A stretch of DNA of 14,077 nt from Chloroflexota bacterium (GCA_016210705.1 JACQTR010000086.1:1-14077); one strand, 5' to 3'; shown: positions 5,544-13,142, counted from the stretch's first letter. Translations and numbers: made by a program. The notes: generated by a model from the sequence alone, not told the origin.

Positions 5544-5621
5544 TGGTACCCCCGGGGCGACTCGAACGCCCGACACGCGGTTTAGGAAACCGCTGCTCTA
5601 TCCTAACTGAGCTACGGGGGC
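5544..5621 (-). tRNA. tRNA-Arg(CCT)
   Basis: The minus strand folds as a complete cloverleaf. The acceptor is GCCCCCG/CGGGGGT (closing G-U pair), the D-stem GCTC/GAGC, the anticodon stem GCGGT/ACCGC with loop TTCCTAA, the variable loop GTGTC, and the T-arm GGGCG-TTCGAGT-CGCCC. The discriminator is A and CCA is encoded at 5546-5544. Anticodon CCT reads AGG arginine codons. Its middle 44 bases are duplicated at 3643-3686. Confidence 0.95.
5562..5605. repeat. 44-bp perfect direct repeat, right copy (inside tRNA-Arg)
   Basis: Identical to 3643-3686. This copy lies in the intact tRNA, and the intervening segment adjoins the tRNA 3' end. That is the geometry seen for elements integrated in tRNA genes. 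Confidence 0.85.
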
Positions 5622-5643
5622 GCCTTAACCCTAACCAAAGCCT

Positions 5644-5672
5644 ATTTTAGGGCTAATTCGCCTAAAGTTCAA
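5644..5672 (-). promoter_or_regulatory. promoter of tRNA-Arg(CCT)
   Basis: On the minus strand, TTGAAC (5672-5667) and TAAAAT (5649-5644) are separated by exactly 17 bp. The -10 box ends 22 bp before the mature tRNA 5' end, fitting a short leader. It is read by eye. Confidence 0.55.
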
Positions 5673-5709
5673 TAAGATGCTGAGTTAAAAAGACTGAAGG
5701 CTTTCTTTA

Positions 5710-8265
5710 ATGCGAGTATGGTGGAGAGTTAAATCTCTTGACGGTAAAGAGGTCGTGGTGTACCGTTGCCTGGGCTATATGGCACGTTTCTTTAGTGATT
5801 CAAAGCGTAGTGAGCTTTTCCTTGTAATTATAATAGTGGTGCTGGCGGCCTTCCTACGTCTTGTCTGGTTGGAGGGTGTTCCAGCAGGCTGGCACCATGA
5901 TGAAGCGGTCAAAGCTATTATGTCCTCCGAGGTTCTAGAGGGCAAACAAAGGCCGATTTTCTTCTCGGCGTACACCGGTCGCGAGCCCCTTTATATCTAC
6001 CTTGCTGCGGGGATAATGGGGCTGGTAGGTGAAGAAAGGAGCATTTTAGCCCTACGCCTGACATCGGCCCTCGTAGGGATCGCCACCGTGGGAGCGACTT
6101 ACCTGCTGGTACGGGAGCTATTTGGTCGAAAGGTGGCCTTGGTGGCGGCTGCCCTTCTGGCCCTTTCCCTTTGGCATCTCATCGCCAGCCGTAACGGATA
6201 TCGAGCGGTAAGCCAGCCTCTTTTGGAAGCTGTCAGCGTCTATCTTTTGTGGCGGGCAACCCGAACTCAAGCCCTCTGGCAGTACGCCTTGGGTGGCTTG
6301 GCGCTAGGTGCTGTTGCCTACACGTATACCGCCTCTCGAGCCTTCCCGTTGCTTCTGGGCCCATTCGCCATATGGTGGTTGGTAACCCACGGCCTGCCCC
6401 AGAGGCGGATCCGCAATGGGTTAGCCATCTCCATATTTCTGGCTTTGCTCTCCGTCGTTCCTCTGGCTTTTTATTTTCTGGGTCATCCTCAGGATTTTAG
6501 TGCCCGAATGGGCCAGGTGTCGGTGTTTAATCCTGGGATGAGCCAGGGCCAACCCCTTCGTCAATTGGCTGATAGCTTGGCCAAAGGCTTGGGCATGTTT
6601 ACCCAGCGGGGGGATCCCTTGTGGCGCTTTAATCTGGCCGGTCGTCCCGTTTTTGTGGGAGCTCTAGCTATTTTTTTCTATCTTGGCCTTATCGTTGCTT
6701 TGAAGCGCGCTTGGAAGAGGGATAGTGCCAGCATCTTGGTATTGCTGTGGGTGGGGGTGATGCTACTTCCCGCTCTGTTCTCTGCCGAGGCCATGCCCTC
6801 TTTTCAGCGGGCCATAGGCATTATGCCGGCTATTTATGTGCTGCCCGCCTTGGCCCTGGTAGCCACTGTCAGTTGGCTAGAGAAGCGTTGGCCGGTGAGG
6901 TTCGGAAAGGGCTATGTTTCGTGGCTCCTGGTACTGGTGGTACTGGCTGCCGACGGAGGCAGAACCTGGTATGATTTCTTTGAGGTACGAGGCCATAGCG
7001 TTCAGGCGGGCATCGAAACCCAGGAGGACGTGGTAGCCCAGGCGCGCTTTCTAGAGAAAGAGGCCATCCAAAATTCCGCACAACTTTTGGTTTCCTCTCA
7101 GTATTATCACCATCCCGTGCTGGCCCAACTGGCTCCCCACGTCTACCCTCGTCTGAAGTTTTTCGATGGCCGACAAAGCATTGTTTTCTCTCCCCAGGCA
7201 GTTGAGGATTCCTGGTATGTTTTTCCTTTCTCTGCCATGCCCGCCGAGCTGGGTTTTTATCTGCCATCGGATAGTCTGGTAGAAAAGCCGCTCTTCTCCG
7301 ATGGGAGGGTGAAGTATGCGGCTTATCGTCTGAGTCCGCGGCAGGTGCAAGCGCAAGTGGAGCAGATTCTGGGGCAACCCGACTACAAGCCGATATCGGT
7401 GGACTTGGGAGGTAAGGTAGACCTCTTGGCTTATGAGCTGGAGGCGAGGGCGAATCAAGGAGATAAACTTCCTATAACCCTGGTCTGGCGTGCCAAAGAG
7501 GAGGATGAATCGCGGGACTACGTCTTCTTTTCTCACTTAATAGATCTTAGTGGCGATATGTGGGGACAGGCGGACGATAGTAGCTTTCCGACTGCGGAGT
7601 GGCGGGCCGGAGACATCGTTGTGGGCCGCTACGATCTGTCTATTAGGAAGGATGCGCCGCCCGGGAAGTATCGAGTGGAAGTAGGAGCGTACGATCGAGC
7701 CACTTTAGAACGCCTGGCGGCAGTGGATTTAGGCCGTACTGCCATCTCTCTGGGTGAGGTAAAAGTGGCTGCCTCCAATCCTGTAAATGTCCAAGAAATC
7801 GTGTGCCCTCTGGTGGCCCAATGGGGCGATGGCATTCGATTGCTGGGCTATAACCTTCACTTAGACCAGCGTCCGGGGGTGGTTCGGCAAGGCTCACCAC
7901 AGAAAGGATTGGCTGGGGTTACATTGTATTGGCAGGCGGAGAACCAACCTCAAAAGGATTACACGGTTTTTGTGCAGTTACTGGATGCGGCGGGACGTCT
8001 GGTATCCCAGGACGATAGTATGCCCGACAGGGGAGGTTTCCCGACCTCTTGGTGGGAGAAGAAGGAAATCGTTAAGGACGACCACGAAATAGCCTTGCCC
8101 CAAACCTTGGTACCTGGGGATTATAGGCTCATAGTGGGCTTTTACGTTCTGGAGACCGGCCAGCGTCTTACACTGGACAACGGTAGCGATTACCTGACTT
8201 TTACCTCGTTGACTATAACTCCCAAAGGGGAAATAGAAGGTGGTACGTGTCCCAGGTCACCATAG
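5710..8265 (+). CDS. GT39/PMT-type membrane glycosyltransferase with two C-terminal beta-sandwich modules
   Basis: This 851-residue GT-C glycosyltransferase resembles the dolichyl-phosphate-mannose/ArnT-like (PMT_2) group, which moves sugars from polyprenyl-phosphate donors to acceptors on the outer face of the membrane. A first TM helix (about 36-52) is followed by an extracytoplasmic loop with GWHHDEAVKA; D64-E65 fit the catalytic acidic pair of GT-C enzymes. Multiple TM helices continue to about residue 430. The extracytoplasmic C-terminal half contains two related beta-rich modules at about 561-677 (ITLVWRAKEED, then VFFSHLID) and 704-839 (GVTLYWQAENQ, then VFVQLLD), evidently an internal duplication. 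The first start (5710) lacks a good ribosome-binding site; Met24 (5779) is an alternative. Acceptor and sugar are unknown. The gene stands alone. Confidence 0.85.
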   Translation: MRVWWRVKSLDGKEVVVYRCLGYMARFFSDSKRSELFLVIIIVVLAAFLRLVWLEGVPAGWHHDEAVKAIMSSEVLEGKQRPIFFSAYTGREPLYIYLAAGIMGLVGEERSILALRLTSALVGIATVGATYLLVRELFGRKVALVAAALLALSLWHLIASRNGYRAVSQPLLEAVSVYLLWRATRTQALWQYALGGLALGAVAYTYTASRAFPLLLGPFAIWWLVTHGLPQRRIRNGLAISIFLALLSVVPLAFYFLGHPQDFSARMGQVSVFNPGMSQGQPLRQLADSLAKGLGMFTQRGDPLWRFNLAGRPVFVGALAIFFYLGLIVALKRAWKRDSASILVLLWVGVMLLPALFSAEAMPSFQRAIGIMPAIYVLPALALVATVSWLEKRWPVRFGKGYVSWLLVLVVLAADGGRTWYDFFEVRGHSVQAGIETQEDVVAQARFLEKEAIQNSAQLLVSSQYYHHPVLAQLAPHVYPRLKFFDGRQSIVFSPQAVEDSWYVFPFSAMPAELGFYLPSDSLVEKPLFSDGRVKYAAYRLSPRQVQAQVEQILGQPDYKPISVDLGGKVDLLAYELEARANQGDKLPITLVWRAKEEDESRDYVFFSHLIDLSGDMWGQADDSSFPTAEWRAGDIVVGRYDLSIRKDAPPGKYRVEVGAYDRATLERLAAVDLGRTAISLGEVKVAASNPVNVQEIVCPLVAQWGDGIRLLGYNLHLDQRPGVVRQGSPQKGLAGVTLYWQAENQPQKDYTVFVQLLDAAGRLVSQDDSMPDRGGFPTSWWEKKEIVKDDHEIALPQTLVPGDYRLIVGFYVLETGQRLTLDNGSDYLTFTSLTITPKGEIEGGTCPRSP

Positions 8266-8296
8266 ACGTGGGCATGGGCACGAGCTGCCTCTATTG

Positions 8297-8319
8297 AAAA
8301 GCTTTCGGGGGTCTAAAGC
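8297..8319 (-). terminator. possible weak terminator of the flavin oxidoreductase gene
   Basis: On the minus strand, about 20 bp after the stop of the flavin oxidoreductase, GCTTT (8319-8315) pairs with AAAGC (8305-8301) around a 9-nt loop, followed by TTTT (8300-8297). The stem is only 5 bp, so this is a weak candidate in the convergent gap 8266-8339. Nothing else is seen in that gap. Confidence 0.25.
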
Positions 8320-8339
8320 CTGACCAACAATTAGAGCAT

Positions 8340-9434
8340 TTATTCAGGAGCTGGCGTTTCCAACTCTTTGCCAGCTCGAGGGTTCTGGCGGCAGCCCAAA
8401 ACCTCTCCCCGCTGATAGCCGTAGCAGAGCGTGTTGCAGGTATCGCAAAGGGCGATCTCTGATTCCCGGCCCTCCAGCACCTTTTTAGGCCAAAAGGGGT
8501 CGGCTATGAGTTGGCGCCCCAGGCCAATGAGGTCGGCTCTGCCTCGGACCAAGGTATCTTCGGCTATCTCTTTGGTGTGTATCCTACCTACCGCCATCAC
8601 CGGAATAATCACATGTGGCTTGATGACATCCACCATGGGTAAAAAGACGCCAAAACCCTCCTTTTGCTGAGGACTAGCGGACCGTGACCGGCCACCGCCC
8701 CCCAAAGAGACGTCAATGACATCGGCCCCGGCCTTTTCCAGCGCGTTGGCAAAGAGAGCCGCTTCCTCCACTACAATTCCCCCCGGCCGGTCTTCTTTGG
8801 CACCGATGCGTACGAAAATGGGGAAATCGTCCCCGGCAGCGGCCCGCATGGCTTGAACACACTCCACGCTAAATTGCATTCTTCCCACCAGGCTCCCGCC
8901 GTATTCGTCTTGACGATGGTTATCCGCTGGGGAGAAAAACTGGCAAAATAGATAACCGTGGGCGTTGTGGACTTCGACGAAGTCACAGCCCGCCTCTTTT
9001 GCGATAACTGTAGCTTGGGCAAAGCGGTTGATCACGTCCCGGATTTCCGCCTTGGTGATCTCTCTCATGCCCTCTCGGGCGGAAGGGGCCACCCATTCGC
9101 CGTCCCTCTCCACACCCAAGCCGCAGGGATAGCGGTTGCTTTGCCAGAGCTGAGGTCCTACCTTCACCCCATGGACCTGCACCTCTTGAGTTAGCACCTT
9201 GAAGCCTTCTACAAAGGCCTTTGCTCCTCCTGGCCTGTCCCAGGCTTCGTCGGAATAAAAAAGATCTACAGACATCCCTGCCAGGATCATAGCACTAACG
9301 CCTCCGCGAGCTCGCTCTACGTAAAAAGCGCGACCCCTGGGGTTACGGTAGCCAACGCCAGTTTGCAAGGGAGCCATAACCAGACGGTTTTTCAATTCCA
9401 TGCCTCGAATAGAGATGGGCTCAAACAATTTCAT
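8340..9434 (-). CDS. NADH:flavin oxidoreductase / old-yellow-enzyme family protein with Fe-S cysteines
   Basis: This 364-residue FMN-binding TIM barrel belongs to the old-yellow-enzyme family, which reduces activated C=C bonds or related substrates. Family signatures are NRLVMAPL near the N-terminus, VHNAHGYL (H156, H159, Y161) and SPADNHRQDEYGGS. The C-terminus carries C330-x2-C333-x3-C337-x10-C348, the 4Fe-4S ligand pattern of the 2,4-dienoyl-CoA-reductase/trimethylamine-dehydrogenase branch. The protein stops soon after, so it lacks the FAD/NAD(P)-binding half of those enzymes of about 640-680 residues. It must get electrons from a separate partner or be a natural short form. AGGAAAG lies 7 nt before the ATG. 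No neighbour obviously supplies the missing domains. Confidence 0.9.
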   Translation of the reverse strand: MKLFEPISIRGMELKNRLVMAPLQTGVGYRNPRGRAFYVERARGGVSAMILAGMSVDLFYSDEAWDRPGGAKAFVEGFKVLTQEVQVHGVKVGPQLWQSNRYPCGLGVERDGEWVAPSAREGMREITKAEIRDVINRFAQATVIAKEAGCDFVEVHNAHGYLFCQFFSPADNHRQDEYGGSLVGRMQFSVECVQAMRAAAGDDFPIFVRIGAKEDRPGGIVVEEAALFANALEKAGADVIDVSLGGGGRSRSASPQQKEGFGVFLPMVDVIKPHVIIPVMAVGRIHTKEIAEDTLVRGRADLIGLGRQLIADPFWPKKVLEGRESEIALCDTCNTLCYGYQRGEVLGCRQNPRAGKELETPAPE

Positions 9435-9489
9435 CTTACTTTCCTTTCTGCTCCCCCGCCTCTATGTTGTGGTATTGCCATTTGCAAGT

Positions 9490-9519
9490 ATGATAAGCTC
9501 TCGGCTCTTGACCTGTAAA
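9490..9519 (-). promoter_or_regulatory. promoter of the flavin oxidoreductase gene
   Basis: On the minus strand, TTTACA (9519-9514) and TATCAT (9495-9490) are separated by 18 bp, with 5 of 6 consensus matches each. The boxes lie about 55 bp upstream of the ATG at 9434, in the 171-bp gap after the GDT1-like gene. Nothing else was recognised in that gap. Confidence 0.45.
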
Positions 9520-9605
9520 GTATCCAAAAGTTTAGGGCGCATCGTGCCTCTGCTGTGCACTCCTCTGCCGGCCGCCGCAATGGGTGGCCATGAGGCCTCA
9601 AGGGC

Positions 9606-9878
9606 CTACAATTTCCCCGACAGCATGAGGCCGCCCAGAAGCAGGAACGACCCTCCGGCGGCATAACGTATATAGTGGGAGGGCACGGTTCGGGTGATAA
9701 CTCCGCCCAGCATCACTCCCACTAGGGTGACCACCGCCAAAGCTCCCACTGCCCCCACAAAGACGGGCCAGGGTTTGCCGCTTTTGGCGCTCATGGAGAT
9801 GACGGAAAGCTGGGTTTTATCCCCCAGCTCCGCCAGGAAAAGCAGGCCAAAGGTGGTAACAAGGAGTTTCCAGTCCAT
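9606..9878 (-). CDS. TMEM165/GDT1 (UPF0016) family cation transporter, single-repeat form
   Basis: This 90-residue membrane protein contains the family motif ELGDKT (17-22) at the end of its first helix, with two further hydrophobic helices (about 38-60 and 70-87). Family members export or move Mn2+ (and Ca2+ in eukaryotes) in exchange for protons. Most have two such repeats, each with the E-x-G-D-(K/R)-(S/T) motif. This protein has a single repeat, so it would have to work as a homodimer or with another half. No second half-gene is adjacent. AAAAGGAAC just upstream of the ATG is a good ribosome-binding site. I saw no yybP-ykoY-like Mn riboswitch in the 85-bp leader. Confidence 0.88.
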   Translation of the reverse strand: MDWKLLVTTFGLLFLAELGDKTQLSVISMSAKSGKPWPVFVGAVGALAVVTLVGVMLGGVITRTVPSHYIRYAAGGSFLLLGGLMLSGKL

Positions 9879-9963
9879 TTTTTGTTCCTTTTAGATTAGT
9901 CGGTTAGACTCACTCGAAGCGCGTAGAACTGTTGCATGTTCACAGAGCTATCGAGGCACGTAA

Positions 9964-10920
9964 TTAGTCATGTTTGGTAAAAAAGAGATATTTATCGAGT
10001 TCTTTCTCGAATTCGTCAAATTTCTTACTTGAACTGTGTAAGAGTAATCGTTTTTTTCTGTGAAGCTCTAAAAATTTGCAGATCAATGTCCTGACATACC
10101 ATTCAAACTGGTCTATGCTCTGATAATCGGACTTTGAAGTTAGACTTCTGCCATGCACTATGTCGCTTCTCTCGTCATAAAACTTTTTGATGCTCTTAAA
10201 AGCCCCCTCGCGCGCTTCTCCAGCAGGATAAAGCATACATGAGGACCTTAGCGCTATTTTGTAGGTGCTTTCGCCACGGCCGCCAAATAGCGCCTCCATT
10301 GCTATCATCAAGTCTACAAGCCGGTCAGCTAAAGTTCTTTTCTCGTATGAGGAGCTTAAACGCAAAAGTGCATTATATACTGGCTGCAGTTTTTGGCAAA
10401 TAATATCCCAATAGGCGTCGAAAAACTCGACAAACCCTTTCCAAGTGTCATTATCTAAGTCGTATTTGTCACGGGCATATAAGGGAATGGGGATAGTTTC
10501 AGCATTCAGATATTCCAGTTGCGTCCAAATCGATGAAATCGATAAGGGATCGTGCTCTATTCTTTTGCTTGGGTCTCGTGTATTTACTTCCCAGAGTTTA
10601 TGACGGCGGACATATATCCCTCCCGGCTTGAATAGCCTAAGCATCCCCTGTAGCTGATTTAGAATAGCTTCGGCTTCCTCATATAGTCTGTCTTCTTCCA
10701 CCTTTATTTCGACATCTAGATACATAGCTGAAACCGGATAGTCATAATCTGGCTCAGGAGGGCTCTTTCCTGGAGGTGGTTCATGTACGCCTTCTGAAAA
10801 CGCCCAGATTTCGAAATTAGGTGAACAGTCCAGAACGAACTCCCCGAACTTAGAGGGGAGAACAGATAGTTCCGGATATACACCTCTAATTTCTGCTCTC
10901 ACAAGATAGATTTTACTCAT
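9964..10920 (-). CDS. ApeA-like HEPN-domain protein
   Basis: This 318-residue protein has a C-terminal domain resembling the Apea-like HEPN family. The segment DRLVDLMIAMEALFG is followed about 35 residues later by DERSDIVHGRS, whose R251-SDIV-H256 is the R-x4-H catalytic motif of HEPN ribonucleases. The N-terminal 180 residues are not recognised. HEPN RNases act in toxin-antitoxin, CRISPR accessory and abortive-infection systems; ApeA is reported as a single-protein anti-phage defence factor. That role here is inferred. The gene stands alone with no antitoxin ORF in the flanks. It is distinctly AT-rich, about 32-40% GC in samples against about 57% in neighbours, and lies just 3' of tRNA-Ala, all suggesting horizontal acquisition. 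Confidence 0.8.
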   Translation of the reverse strand: MSKIYLVRAEIRGVYPELSVLPSKFGEFVLDCSPNFEIWAFSEGVHEPPPGKSPPEPDYDYPVSAMYLDVEIKVEEDRLYEEAEAILNQLQGMLRLFKPGGIYVRRHKLWEVNTRDPSKRIEHDPLSISSIWTQLEYLNAETIPIPLYARDKYDLDNDTWKGFVEFFDAYWDIICQKLQPVYNALLRLSSSYEKRTLADRLVDLMIAMEALFGGRGESTYKIALRSSCMLYPAGEAREGAFKSIKKFYDERSDIVHGRSLTSKSDYQSIDQFEWYVRTLICKFLELHRKKRLLLHSSSKKFDEFEKELDKYLFFTKHD

Positions 10921-10930
10921 CTATAACCAC

Positions 10931-10954
10931 CGTTTCAAAACAAATACGTTTCAA
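10931..10954. repeat. paired CGTTTCAA repeats upstream of the HEPN gene
   Basis: CGTTTCAA occurs at 10931-10938 and again at 10947-10954, a 16-bp period. The repeats sit 11-34 bp upstream of the HEPN start codon. They could be operator half-sites or chance; there is no adjacent regulator. Confidence 0.3.
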
Positions 10955-11024
10955 GGGGCCCCATGTATGCTAGCCAGTAGCAGAAATTTCGCGAAGCTTC
11001 CCCCACAAGGAGTATAAGCCAAAT

Positions 11025-11100
11025 TGGTGGAGATAGGGGGATTCGAACCCCCGGCCTCGGCGATGCGAACGCCGCGCTCTCCCAGCTGAGCTATATCCCC
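11025..11100 (-). tRNA. tRNA-Ala(CGC)
   Basis: The minus strand folds as a 76-nt cloverleaf with encoded CCA (11027-11025). The acceptor is GGGGATA/TATCTCC, D-stem GCTC/GAGC, anticodon stem CGGCG/CGCCG with loop TTCGCAT, and T-arm GGGGG-TTCGAAT-CCCCC. Anticodon CGC reads GCG alanine codons. The G3-U70 pair, the main alanine identity element, is present. Confidence 0.96.
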
Positions 11101-11109
11101 ACCGCCATC

Positions 11110-11138
11110 ACTATAGCAAGGCCCCTTTGTCTGGTCAA
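11110..11138 (-). promoter_or_regulatory. promoter of tRNA-Ala(CGC)
   Basis: On the minus strand, TTGACC (11138-11133) and TATAGT (11115-11110) are 17 bp apart, each matching 5 of 6 consensus bases. They end 9 bp before the mature tRNA 5' end. Confidence 0.6.
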
Positions 11139-11149
11139 GGGACATAAGT

Positions 11150-11212
11150 GTCATTCTGAGCGAAGCGAAGAATCTCAGATTCTTCGCCGTCCTAGGGACT
11201 CCTCAGAATGAC
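11150..11212. repeat. 63-bp nested palindromic element (REP/MITE-like)
   Basis: The element is bounded by perfect 11-bp terminal inverted repeats, GTCATTCTGAG (11150-11160) and CTCAGAATGAC (11202-11212). Inside is a second perfect palindrome, GCGAAGAATCT (11165-11175) and AGATTCTTCGC (11177-11187) around one base, and a third short one, GTCC-TAG-GGAC (11189-11199). It begins 10 bp after the stop of the propeller gene and ends 12 bp before the -35 box of tRNA-Ala. From memory, the GTCATTCTGAG...GCGAAG motif recurs as a dispersed repeat in several uncultured bacterial genomes; this cannot be checked here. It may also serve as the 3' stem-loop of the propeller operon. Confidence 0.7.
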
Positions 11213-11222
11213 AAAGGTGACT

Positions 11223-13142
11223 CTAGCGGCATGTAGAGGTAGGGGTATCCATCTGGGGGAAGTAGGTGCGAGCATCGGCGCCGTGGGCCCAGACGTTGGT
11301 AAAGTTGGGAAAGGTGGTGCCCCGATCTATCTCCAGGCGGAAATAATATTTATTAGTAGGATCGGTGGCCGCGCTGACATCGATGTTGTTGAAATCCCAC
11401 ACCGGGTAGGTGAAACCCCGGCCTTGGACAATACGTTTGGTGCCCTCGGCCACCCTTTCCGCCACGCCGTTATTTGAGGAACGCAACAGGTAAAGATTTA
11501 GGTTTTGGTCGGGCGGTATCGATAGGAGGGTGCCGGGAGCGAAAATCATGGCGGTTACGTTTACCATGGTAGCCTCGGCCACCGGGGCATTATCATGGGG
11601 CCAGACGATCTCGATGCGGGCATCTAAGCTGGAGTAGAAGGGTGTTACGCCGATGGGGGTGTCCTGGGTAGGGAAGTAGGTGCGGGCATCGGCGGCGTGG
11701 GTCCAAACATTGCTTCGGTCAATGGTGTCCTTGACCGTAACGAAGAAGTATAGTCGGTTGTTGGGGTCGCGGGCTTCGGAGACATTTATGTTATTGAAAG
11801 TCCAGGTGGGTATGGCTCGTCCTGAGAGATAATACAAATCCCACTTACCCCCCAAGGCCACTAGTTGAGCTGGCCCGTTGTTGAGGCTACGCCAAAGCTG
11901 AACCTCGGGATTCCATTGGCAAGGCGTCAGATCCAGGGTGCCAGGGTAGAAGAGCCAGGCGGATATGTTGGCCTGATCGGCCTCGGTCACAGGCGCGCCA
12001 CCGTGGGGCCAAAGGATCTCGATCTTAGCATCGGTTGCGGAGGGTGCCCCGATGGCGGGTGGTGGAGGCGCCGACCCAGCCTCCAGCCTGGCCCCATATA
12101 TATCGGCTTGGTACTCGTACTTGCCCACACCCGCATTGCGATTGTCCACCCAGACGACGGTTAGGCCCGAAATGCGGGACCAGCCCTGATTGCCGATAGC
12201 GCGGGTGACGATAAAGGGCATTGACTGTCGCAGGTCATAACCATAGATGTCGTTATCGGCACCGGGGTTAGTCCAAACCACTAAATCTCCCGAGATGTCC
12301 ACGTCCAGGGGCATAGGGCCGTAAGGATAGGGTTTAGTCCCTTCCCTGACGGTAAACTCTCGTCCCTCGACGAGATTATAGGCCTGAAGTTGCCACGAAT
12401 TATCATTATAAGCAATCCAGACCACGGTGTTTCCCGATACGGCCCAGGAGTTTAACTGCTGGGTGCGGGTGGTTAGTCTTCTCTCTTGGCCCCTTGACAG
12501 ATCATAGGCATAAATATCGCCGTAAAGGAAGGAGGTGGGGTCGAGGGCATGGCGGGCATCGAACCAGATGATGGTGTTCCCCGAAATCCAGGGTTGGTCC
12601 TGCTGTCCCGTCTGGGCTACCACCGAGAACTCTCTTCCTGAGATCAGGTCATGAGCCCAGATGTCGAAATTATAGTTCATACCGGAACCCTCGGCCCAGA
12701 CCACTATATTGCCCGAGATACTTACCGACTTTCGGTAGAAATTGGTGTCACCTTTTGGAGGGCTGATGGTAAAGCGCTCCAGGCTAGGGAGACGGTAGCC
12801 AAAAATGCCTTGTTGAAAATCTGGAGTTGCTTCAATAGTGACCAGGATGTCTGAGCCTACATCGATGGATGATCCTACCAAATTGCTTGGGCTGACGGTA
12901 AGAATCTGATTGGTTTGAAGATCGAAGACGGAGACCTTGTTATTGCCTGGTTCTACCCAGGCGGCCCAGTGGTCAGAGATGGCGGGGTTGCTGCGGGCAC
13001 CTGGGCCTTGTTGCAGCACAAATTCAGTAACCTTGTAGAGTTGCAAATCTTGATAGCCATAGCCTCCTCCCCAAGGATTAAGGAGGACGCCGCCCGCCAG
13101 GAGGGCTAGAGTTAGAAGGCGTGTGGCCTTTTTCGACTTCAT
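11223..13142 (-). CDS. secreted seven-bladed beta-propeller protein with two tandem C-terminal modules
   Basis: This 639-residue exported protein has an N-terminal signal sequence: Lys-rich start, hydrophobic LLTLALLAGGVLL, then processing around residues 25-30. Seven copies of a blade-core motif follow: ISDHWAAWVE, VGSDILVTIE, ISGNIVVWAE, ISGNTIIWFD, VSGNTVVWIA, ISGDLVVWTN and ISGLTVVWVD. This fits a seven-bladed TolB-like propeller in residues of about 45-350. After a Pro-rich linker come two copies of a 136-residue module starting at 371 (DAKIEILWPHGGAPV) and 507 (DARIEIVWPHDNAPV), each ending near ADARTYFP. No catalytic residues are evident; binding or surface scaffolding is likely. Its ATG overlaps the upstream flavoprotein TGA (ATGA) and it lacks its own ribosome-binding site, so it is translationally coupled to a gene of seemingly unrelated function. 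Confidence 0.82.
   Translation of the reverse strand: MKSKKATRLLTLALLAGGVLLNPWGGGYGYQDLQLYKVTEFVLQQGPGARSNPAISDHWAAWVEPGNNKVSVFDLQTNQILTVSPSNLVGSSIDVGSDILVTIEATPDFQQGIFGYRLPSLERFTISPPKGDTNFYRKSVSISGNIVVWAEGSGMNYNFDIWAHDLISGREFSVVAQTGQQDQPWISGNTIIWFDARHALDPTSFLYGDIYAYDLSRGQERRLTTRTQQLNSWAVSGNTVVWIAYNDNSWQLQAYNLVEGREFTVREGTKPYPYGPMPLDVDISGDLVVWTNPGADNDIYGYDLRQSMPFIVTRAIGNQGWSRISGLTVVWVDNRNAGVGKYEYQADIYGARLEAGSAPPPPAIGAPSATDAKIEILWPHGGAPVTEADQANISAWLFYPGTLDLTPCQWNPEVQLWRSLNNGPAQLVALGGKWDLYYLSGRAIPTWTFNNINVSEARDPNNRLYFFVTVKDTIDRSNVWTHAADARTYFPTQDTPIGVTPFYSSLDARIEIVWPHDNAPVAEATMVNVTAMIFAPGTLLSIPPDQNLNLYLLRSSNNGVAERVAEGTKRIVQGRGFTYPVWDFNNIDVSAATDPTNKYYFRLEIDRGTTFPNFTNVWAHGADARTYFPQMDTPTSTCR

Noticed and set aside
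7051..7536. 161-residue minus-strand frame inside the glycosyltransferase
   Set aside because: Fully contained antisense to a well-supported gene, with no domain or start signal.
9880..9963. Possible second copy of the tRNA-Ala 3' end beyond the HEPN gene, to make an att pair
   Set aside because: I looked for the tRNA-Ala T-arm and acceptor sequence in this gap and found none, so integration of the HEPN gene at the tRNA is not directly supported. The gap shows no other feature.
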